From assembly GCA_038093975.1 (NCBI GenBank), contig JBBPTG010000022.1:124001-188000 (forward strand): DNA of 64,000 bases, written 5' to 3'. Shown one piece after another: positions 56,831 to 64,000 of this stretch (position 1 is the first letter of the stretch; each line of letters opens with the position of its first letter). The DNA comes from Chalciporus piperatus (lineage: Eukaryota; Basidiomycota; Agaricomycetes; Boletales; Boletaceae). The notes below the pieces were generated by a model, which saw only the letters and a program-made list of their open reading frames with translations, was not told where the DNA came from and ran no database searches. The translations under genes were made by a program, and so were the position numbers.

Positions 56831-59671
56831 ATGCCACGCAAAGCTAAAGGACGTTCAACAGCCCAGTCCACCGGTGCTGCGTCTGAAGATTGTCTCTGTC
56901 TAATATGTAGACAAGTCGGCCATGTTGTTCAGTCATGCCCCCACTTCCAAAGATGGGAACGTAATGGGATCAAAATCTCTCTCATCTTCGATCCTACGCA
57001 CCCATCCCCTCCCATCGACAACCCTTCGCAAACGTTGTGCCAGCGGTGTATGCAGCGAAACATTGGACTTGACAGTCTTTCGAAGGCTCACCCATTCGTG
57101 CTCGATGACCAATCAGTCGGGAATATCACCAGAGCAAACAGAAAGATGACCCAGATCCCTCCCCTCGGCCCAGTCAAGACAGTCTCCCTGCTTTCGACCT
57201 GCCCCCTGTGCCGTCTTATCTTCCATATCACATACCTCACGGAGAATGACATCCAGAGTATCACCAAACCTAGAACGGCCTCCGATGGTCAGCTGGCGCT
57301 GATCCCGGCGTGGACCATTCACCGTCTAGAGCGCGATCTAGATTGGGAACTATATCAATTTGGGAAGGGCCAGTACGCGAAGTGCATATACACGTCTGTG
57401 ACGTCGAAGAACGCCGATGAACGCACCCCAATCGTCGATTCGGTGGTAGATGCAGTTGGATTGGCGGACGGTCGTGAAGGCAGCGAGGATGTGCCCGCGC
57501 TGAGGGTGAGGGAAGTGGACCCGCGGAGGCCCGATTACAGCACCATCAAAGGGTGGCTTCGTCAATGCCAGGAGTTTCACCACATCACTTGTCGACCCCC
57601 CGCCTCTAGAGATCTGCAGAAGATCAAGCTCATCGACGTCAAGACACGCAAGATTGTCATGTATCCCCCTGACGGCTGTGATTACCTCGCAATCAGTTAC
57701 GTGTGGGGAGGCGTTGACCAGGCGAGTTACAAACTTGGGGATGTACTTCCTGCTATTCCCGCAACTCTCGAGGATGCAATGCTCGTGACTGGCTACCTCG
57801 GGAAGCAGTACCTATGGGCGGACTCCCTGTGCATTGAGCAGGGAAACAAATCCGACAAGGCTGCGCAGATCCCGCTCATGAGCGCCATCTACACTGGCGC
57901 ATGGGCCACCATTTTCAATATCGCTGGTCAGTTTGCTCACAGTGGGTTGCCGCGGGTAGGAACATTGGAGGGTGTCATGCCTCAGATGTCCTGCGACGTT
58001 GGTGGGAAACAACTGTTATCTGTGATGCCTACGCTCTCCCAACAGATCACGCATTCCGTCTGGGCCACCAGAGCGTGGACGTTCCAGGAAGGATTGCTCT
58101 CTCCGCGCTGTCTCTTCTTCACGAATCACCAAGTCTACTTCGAATGCAACTCGGTGCAGTGTTGCGAGTCTCTCGACGACTCTACATCCCCTTTCCATAC
58201 ACCCTCGGACAAACAGCGCCAGGCGTTGCTCGACAAAAGCGCATGCGCCATGCGCGATCTTGGGCGTCAGAGGGGGCCGGAATGTGTACTCGGTCAGGGT
58301 GTCCTTAGAGATCCTTTTCGACCTTTCGAGGTACCCATCGAGCGCGACGCCGAGGATTCTTACCAGAGGTACATGAGACTCGTGCGCAGCTATTCCGAGA
58401 AGAAGATGACTCAAGATGGCGATTCACTTAACGCCTTCTCGGCCATGCTGACACAGCTCTCAGGAACCGACTATGAACGGGGATTCGTGTATGGTCTGCC
58501 TGTGGAAGAGCTGCCGAGGGCTCTGCTGTGGGTCCATGGTACTCAACCACGCCGACGGGTCGACTTTCCGGCGTGGTCATGGGCTGGATGGGAAGGTTTA
58601 GTGAGGGCTGTCGTTGTGGAGGGAGCCACAGGCGATCCATCGCTCAAGAAGGGTATCAGGCCACCTTTGCGTATATGGGAGGCAGGTCAGGGTGGTCGTC
58701 CAGAATTGATATACAGTTTCAATCCGGAGACGGATGGGAGCTCTACAGAGGAGGACGAATATAGTGAGGCGGATGAATCTAGCGAGGCGGACGAAAAAGG
58801 CAGCGAGGAGGAGGAACAAAAGGAAGATGAACCGGGCGAAAACAATCCAGAGGATGACAAAGGCGATGACGAAAATGACATGGGTGCATGGGAGACAGAC
58901 TCGGGTGGCACAGAGTCAGTTGAGGTGCTCGAGGATCTGGAGGACGACCCCTGCAAAGGTTGGTTCGGAAGTACTGGTCCCGATCATGACAAGAAGGTCG
59001 TCCAAAGCTTCTGGGATGGCTACTCTGAGTGGCTAAAAAGTCAAGGGAAATGTAGTCATCCACAAAGGAGTACGGGAAACAGTCCTGGTAGCGTCTTACC
59101 TTGTATCTCGGAATGGAAGAGACTAACCATGATCACAGCCCCGACCCTGTCGACAGAGTCATCTGTAGCTTCCGATGATCAGGATCCGGTCGACTTGTTG
59201 GCAAAGGAGATGCTCGTAGAGCCCTCAGTTGTGGACCGGGTCATCGGTCCAAATGAATTGCTGGTCGAAGGGATAACCATCCGGCTCACGTTCAGAAAAG
59301 ATAGGCAGAAATGGGACGATGACAGAGAGGACATCGAGCGTACGCCAGATGGAATCCACTCGGAACGATGCCTCGTCAAGTTTGAGGGTGTTGCCGAGCG
59401 ACAAAAATTGAGGATCTATGGCCACGATGCTGCAGATTTGATCAAGGAGCGAGGGAGAACGGAGCAAGAGTTTTTGCTTTTATCTCGAGACGTGGATCTT
59501 GACCTCGACGTGAAGCTTTGCGGTTGGCACGCTCTGTTATGGATCGATAGGGAGGGGGACACTGCTACCAGGGTAGGGGTAGCCAGTTTAAGGCTTCAAG
59601 GTGGTGAAGACGATGAATTCAGTCTACTGGCCTATGCTAAGCCAAAGAGGAGGTTGTTCAAGTTGAAATGA
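56831..59671 (+). CDS. HET-domain protein with N-terminal CCHC zinc knuckle
   Basis: A single uninterrupted exon of 946 aa. Residues 23-36 (CLICRQVGHVVQSC) match the zinc-knuckle rule C-x2-C-x3-G-H-x4-C exactly. Two more CxxC pairs are at 70-73 (CQRC) and 124-127 (CPLC). The HET domain covers about 284-435: YLAISYVWGG, ATLEDAMLVTGYLGKQYLWA, DSLCIEQGN, IYTGAWATIFNIAG and ARAWTFQEGLLS-like text. A second conserved block, FPAWSWAGWEG, is near residue 580. Residues about 635-705 are an acidic Glu/Asp/Ser stretch. HET proteins trigger death after fusion of unlike hyphae or act in immunity-like sensing. The lack of introns is unusual here, where all other long genes are split. The function of the knuckle (nucleic acid or protein binding) is inferred. 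Confidence 0.9.
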   Translation: MPRKAKGRSTAQSTGAASEDCLCLICRQVGHVVQSCPHFQRWERNGIKISLIFDPTHPSPPIDNPSQTLCQRCMQRNIGLDSLSKAHPFVLDDQSVGNITRANRKMTQIPPLGPVKTVSLLSTCPLCRLIFHITYLTENDIQSITKPRTASDGQLALIPAWTIHRLERDLDWELYQFGKGQYAKCIYTSVTSKNADERTPIVDSVVDAVGLADGREGSEDVPALRVREVDPRRPDYSTIKGWLRQCQEFHHITCRPPASRDLQKIKLIDVKTRKIVMYPPDGCDYLAISYVWGGVDQASYKLGDVLPAIPATLEDAMLVTGYLGKQYLWADSLCIEQGNKSDKAAQIPLMSAIYTGAWATIFNIAGQFAHSGLPRVGTLEGVMPQMSCDVGGKQLLSVMPTLSQQITHSVWATRAWTFQEGLLSPRCLFFTNHQVYFECNSVQCCESLDDSTSPFHTPSDKQRQALLDKSACAMRDLGRQRGPECVLGQGVLRDPFRPFEVPIERDAEDSYQRYMRLVRSYSEKKMTQDGDSLNAFSAMLTQLSGTDYERGFVYGLPVEELPRALLWVHGTQPRRRVDFPAWSWAGWEGLVRAVVVEGATGDPSLKKGIRPPLRIWEAGQGGRPELIYSFNPETDGSSTEEDEYSEADESSEADEKGSEEEEQKEDEPGENNPEDDKGDDENDMGAWETDSGGTESVEVLEDLEDDPCKGWFGSTGPDHDKKVVQSFWDGYSEWLKSQGKCSHPQRSTGNSPGSVLPCISEWKRLTMITAPTLSTESSVASDDQDPVDLLAKEMLVEPSVVDRVIGPNELLVEGITIRLTFRKDRQKWDDDREDIERTPDGIHSERCLVKFEGVAERQKLRIYGHDAADLIKERGRTEQEFLLLSRDVDLDLDVKLCGWHALLWIDREGDTATRVGVASLRLQGGEDDEFSLLAYAKPKRRLFKLK

Positions 59672-60094
59672 GGTTCCAAGCAATGTATATTCAATGTAGA
59701 ATACATCTTGCAGTGTATGTACGATTCTATTAGATGGAATTTACAATATCTCGTGACAACCCTCGCCTACGAAACAATCTCAGCTTTAGGTCTGGTTTGG
59801 TAAGGGTGAACGACTGTCTTCATCCCGACAGGCAGTCGTTCACCCTCCATCAGTGTGGGTACGATGCAAGTACACTCGCAATATTGTACCAAATATGCTG
59901 ACCGACAATACATAATATACAATCCCCAGACATTCAATATCCAAGGACGCGAACGAGTACAATAACACAATGAACGCCAATGTATGTATATGCATAGCAG
60001 AAAAGTGGTGATCGTGACATCTCATCTGACCCTCCCTCCATGACAGGTCGTCACAGACGAAGCAGGGCTCGTGTGATTCGTTCGTTCATGTCGA
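59672..60094. other. Convergent intergenic region between HET and BTA1 genes
   Basis: It holds 3' UTRs and a strong hairpin. No gene was seen. Confidence 0.5.
59803..59846. repeat. 14-bp perfect inverted repeat between convergent genes
   Basis: AGGGTGAACGACTG at 59803-59816 and CAGTCGTTCACCCT at 59833-59846 pair fully around 16 bases, of which TGTC/GACA can pair in an alternative fold. Its site about 130 bases after the HET stop suggests a role in 3' end processing or a remnant of a tiny element. Confidence 0.8.
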
Positions 60095-63000
60095 TCATGC
60101 TTTGACGGCTTTCCAAAAGGATGCGTACCTACGTGAACAGGTCAGACTCGACGTCACTCACAACGAATGGTCGAAGAGAAACAAGGGGGGGAGGGGAGGG
60201 CTTACATGTTGACCATGTCAAGAGCGACCTCGGGTCCTTTCCTTATGCTGATAGGAGTGACCACGAACCCATGCTTCCTGAACCTAGATATATGATCGTT
60301 GCGCGTCAGAAAAACTCGCACTCAAACAGAGAGGAACAGGACGTCACGTACACTTCCTGATACCAAGGTTGTCTAGCCGCAGACCGCCAGAGAACGAACC
60401 CTCCAGGGGCTATCACCCTCGCAAACTCGGATACCTCGTCTTCGACGTCTTGTGAACCGGGAGCGAACCAGTCAAGGTGGTCCATGATGACAGCACGGGT
60501 GAGAGACCATCTCGAGAGACCGCGGAGGACGCTAGCAAGAGCAAAAAAAAAAAAAAAAAAAGGTGTCAGTGGGTTCCTCATTTCGGAGGTAGTGAACACG
60601 TTGACTGACTTGACGATAGAATCGGTGTGTAAACGGAATGCGTCTGTCGCTTTGGCGTTATTGGTCCTGAGTTTGTCGTACCCTTCACGCGTGAGGTACG
60701 CAGGACACGAGGATGGAGTGTAATGACCCCTCAAGCACTTCATTCATAGCCCAAGGTGAGGCAGATAAGGAGAACGCCACCACAAAAACACGGAGAGGGA
60801 ACGCACCAGTGGGTAGAAGTATGCACCATCCTTGAACGAGTACCTCGAAGGAATAGGGTTCAACGTGTCCCTGATGAACTCGTAGATACTCCCTTCATCC
60901 AACAACATATTGCGTTGGTTCTGTGGCACACCGAGAGCGTTCCAGCAGAATGCAGGGGTCTTGAGGAGGGCGACGACGACCGGGTTGAGCAATACTGGCA
61001 TCAGTTTCTCTTTCCAGATTTTCTCCTGCTCTCCCTTGGTGGAAGCGTTGCACATGTCCTCGGCGTCCTTGGTCACCCCTGCCACGGAGAAGATGAATTT
61101 GGCAAGACGGAGTGCCAAGCCACTGTATCCGTTCAGGTAAAAGTCCTTCGCAAATGCCTTGTCGTTGATATGCCAGAACTGGTAGGCAATCGAAGACAAG
61201 AGAGGAGAGATCTTCGAGTCCAGGATCTGGCGGAATTTGGGTTGTTGACCCTTTCCGAACATGGCGAAGAAGTCTTCGTAATCCAAAGTGAGGAGAGATG
61301 CAAGCTTCAGCTCCAAAAGGTGTCCTTGACTGGAATATGAAAATCAGCATGTCAAATCTTGTACGGAAGATCGGCGGACGTACCATGGGTTCATATCCAC
61401 GCAGTGGATCTGTTCGTCGCCCAAGTCAGCCTTATCAAGCGATTATTACGACCGTAACTTACTCTGCGAGGTTGAGCGGCAATCGCATAATGCAATGCAT
61501 TGTCACCAGCAGACGTGATAACCAGCATGGAATCGTCGGGGCCTAAATTCAGGTATTTCATATCCTCGAAAGGATCCTCCTAGACTCGTGTCAACCCTCC
61601 CTCCCTCGACGCCATTTGCAGACCATGACGTACCCATGTAAACGAGTAAATGAAAGTCCTGAACTCTTTGTGGACCGGTTGTTCGTAGTAGGGTAATCTC
61701 CAAGGCTAAAAAAACAACATTCCATTCAGCTCAAAAAGAGGATTGCGTCGAAAGACCACCTACCCGTCCAAGGTGGTAGTGGAACGAGCTCAAGGGAGGT
61801 GTAACCGTGATCGTATGGTGAGCTTTGGACTCGAGTTGCATTGCTGGCTTGCCTATCTCAAGAACAGGAATAGCTTCCGATTCCTTGGTCGCGTTAAGAG
61901 ACGCGGGGCTGTTGTTTCCAATCATGTTGCCACCCTCGACCTCGAAGGCATGACAGAAGCGAGACACGTCGCACGATCGAGAACGACCAAGCCAGATGTA
62001 GTAAGGACTGCAGAGCGTTGAGCATACCCACTTGGAAGCATACCAATGAAAACTTACATCCGCACAATGAAAGGGATGATGAAGCGGTTCCTGCCGTTGT
62101 AAGTCTTGACCTGAAGAACGGTGTGTGAGTAAAAGTCAAGGGCGTGTGTGAACGATCACTCGACTTGCCGTGCCGAACTTGTATTCCAGGTAATCACGTC
62201 TGTGTGGCGACAAGGACACGTGGTCAAAGTCGAACCAGATCTGCCAGAACCAACGGCTCAGCCAACCACACTCCTTGCTGGTACCCCCGATCGCCTTCTC
62301 GTGGAGCGAAGGCTGTTTCCCTGAAGTGTAGAAATCGGCGACACCGAGCAAGCCATTCTCTGGGGAAAGAACGTAATCGATGCGATCCAGCAATGCGTAG
62401 AAGTTGGGGATCTGAAACGAGCGTCAGTTGGTTGGTTGATACGGTGTGAAATAAGACAGTACCATGGAAAGCGAATAGCTGAGAGTGACGAAGTCGACGC
62501 TCCCTTTGGGCTCAGTCTTGGACCACTCGGGAAGGGAAAACTCGGTCGCATCCTGGCAGAGGACAGTGACATTCTTCCAGCCTTTCTTAGCGAACCGTTT
62601 GCGAGCGACTTCCAAGAGTGGTTCACACAGATCGATAAGATAAATAGCATCGAACTGTGATATAGGGAAGTGCTTGTCCATGAGTTCGATGTTGTGGCCT
62701 GTCAGAAGTTGATCGAGGCCATTCCAGAGACCAAATGAACGATCTCACCGGTACCGCCACCAATGTCAACCCAAATAAGCTTCTGCGAGGGATCCTTTTC
62801 ACGGAGAGTGCGAAGATGGCCTGCAGAGAGGCTGAGCATGGTGTTTCGGCCACGGAGCAAGCCGTTCCGAGTTGCGTCATAGACGTCCGCTTGACCCTTA
62901 TAGAACTGGTTTCCAAAGTGATGAGAACGGGAGGGGAAGAGAGGGGAAATGAAACAATGTACCTTGTCTAAACGCGTCCGCTGATCCGTGGCACCGAGTG

Positions 63001-63271
63001 GGCGGAGGAAGCAATGCCAGATAAACTTGAGCTGAGGCTTTATCGCGTCACCCACAGCGAGGGTGATTGCGAGGATTGATCCGGCGAGGATGAGGCATGC
63101 TGCGATCGTGGACGATCCAGTGTAGTATGCGAGGGTATTACCGAAGAATCTGGGGAACACGATGAGGATGGGACTGACAACGTCTTGAAGGAGAAAAGCT
63201 TACCGTCGATAGTAGTACAGGACGAGACCAGCGACCAACAAGGCGCCACGGAGAGAGGCAAACTGGAGCAT
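60095..63271 (-). CDS. BTA1: Betaine lipid (DGTS) synthase Bta1, fused BtaB-BtaA
   Basis: It starts at 63271 (MLQFASLRGALLVAGLVLYY, membrane anchor; exon 1 is 63271-63204) and ends at 60095 (FWKAVKA). The N-terminal methyltransferase (BtaB-like) shows LIWVDIGGGTG|HNIELM (SAM loop), DAIYLIDLCEPLLEVA and VTLSYSLSM, then RIDYVLSPENGLLGVADFY. The C-terminal BtaA-like part shows YLNLGPDDSMLVITSAGDN, ALHYAIAAQPRRIHCVDMNP, QGHLLELKLASLLTLDYEDF, RLHTDSIV, SVLRGLSRWSLTRAVIMDHL and DWFAPGSQD. This matches fungal Bta1, which makes diacylglyceryl-trimethylhomoserine from DAG and SAM, often under phosphate shortage. One intron has a polypyrimidine run (A20 on plus at 60543-60561) directly before its acceptor. 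About ten introns are present. Confidence 0.92.
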
Positions 63272-64000
63272 AGCTGCCAATATGATCGTAGGGAGTCATG
63301 ATCGAGATTTGATTGGGTCTTATACAGAACAGGCCCCCAGCAAAAGTGTAAGAGGATAGGTTTACGTGCTTATCGTCGTCTATCTTCCAGATGTGTTTTT
63401 GCAGAGTTAGCGCGAGGCCAATCGCATAACTCCATGTATTCGACATGCGCACGAGGCGAACATGTACCTCGTTCCAATTACAAACGTGCGAGAAAGGCCT
63501 TGAGTTTGGCAGGTTTTTCCTAATTGTAACGTTGTCATTCGCAATCTTTGGGGGCGGAATACAGCGGAACGGCAGACCTGTCATAATGTATATAGGACAA
63601 CATTCGGTCGATCTTGCCTGCAACGTTCCAGCCTTATACATGACCGTAATGAGTTGGTCGCTGAACTAGTTTCGTTTCACGTGCGAGTCCAGCAGGCGTT
63701 CTGTCAAATCAATCTGTTAGCCCAATGGTAGACGCCTGTAGACGCTGCAGCGGCAGAGATGGCTGTCACATCGATGTCAAGCTCAGAAATATCTTCATCT
63801 CCCGGGATGTGGAGATGAACAGTCCTAGACAGTCCTTGAATCGTCCGGCGTCCGCCATCATACCGAAATAAAGTCGACTGACCCCACAGTCAACCTTCGA
63901 CAACTTGAACTTGAAGCAAGACACATGCCAGTGGCTGGTTGTCGGTGGCAATGACTCTGCCCCGACAGATGTATTTCCGGCGCAGACGAGACTGCCCCAC
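63272..64000. other. Upstream region of BTA1, no supported gene
   Basis: It contains the BTA1 promoter. Only shadows and short open frames are seen to the window edge. Confidence 0.4.

Noticed and set aside
63710..63740. tRNA-like D-arm text (TTAGCCCAATGGTAGACGCC)
   Set aside because: No matching acceptor, anticodon or T arm can be drawn around it.
1..64000. CRISPR arrays, operons and prokaryotic elements
   Set aside because: The window is clearly eukaryotic (introns, Pol III tRNA, mitochondrial presequences); no regularly spaced repeat array is present.

Overview
The window is nuclear DNA of a filamentous basidiomycete, most likely an Agaricomycete. The genes are cut by many short GT-AG introns (about 45-100 nt) with CTAAC/CTGAC-like branch sites. 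Several families are typical of that class: a DUF6534-type membrane protein, 7-TM orphan membrane proteins, a Msb1-like morphogenesis protein, a HET-domain protein, GH16, GMC oxidoreductase and a fused Bta1 betaine-lipid synthase. I cannot name the genus. Exon limits were read by eye from splice signals and checked for phase, so totals in frame are reliable where stated and tentative elsewhere.

Layout. 0.4-1.8 kb: LamB/YcsF (PxpA-like) protein (+). 2.1-2.9 kb: single-pass membrane protein (-). 4.3-5.1 kb: mitochondrial succinate dehydrogenase anchor Sdh4 (+), followed by an intron-containing tRNA-Thr and its Pol III terminator. 6.7-8.4 kb: secreted GH16 glucanase with 14 exons. 9.6-11.1 kb: 7-TM orphan protein with 14 exons. 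11.1-14 kb: no convincing gene. 14.0-14.6 kb: small signal-peptide/TM protein. 15.0-18.9 kb: Msb1-like protein. 19.8-22.8 kb: ATP-dependent 5-oxoprolinase that holds only the HyuA half and carries a frame-breaking 32-bp tandem duplication. 23.1-25.1 kb: F-box protein. 25.9-27.5 kb: two tandem, almost identical 775-bp units full of a palindromic 11-mer, probably a non-autonomous mobile element. 27.9-30.7 kb: ABC transporter. 31.2-32.6 kb: another 7-TM protein (-).

34.3-49.7 kb holds a run of metabolic and transport genes: a decayed P450 fragment, an MFS DHA2 exporter (-), a DUF6534 membrane protein, an intact P450, a GMC oxidoreductase and a secreted FAD-linked oxidase (-). This looks like a tailoring and export set without a visible backbone enzyme. 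Two paralogous short hypothetical genes lie inside it. 51.2-55.3 kb: phosphosulfolactate-synthase-like protein and Nha1-type Na+/H+ antiporter, both (-). 56.8-59.7 kb: single-exon HET-domain protein with an N-terminal CCHC zinc knuckle (+). 60.1-63.3 kb: Bta1 (-), converging on the HET gene.

The most interesting items are the 775-bp tandem palindromic element, the zinc-knuckle HET protein, the truncated and duplicated oxoprolinase (a possible intron-birth event or plain pseudogenisation) and the use of GC-AG introns.
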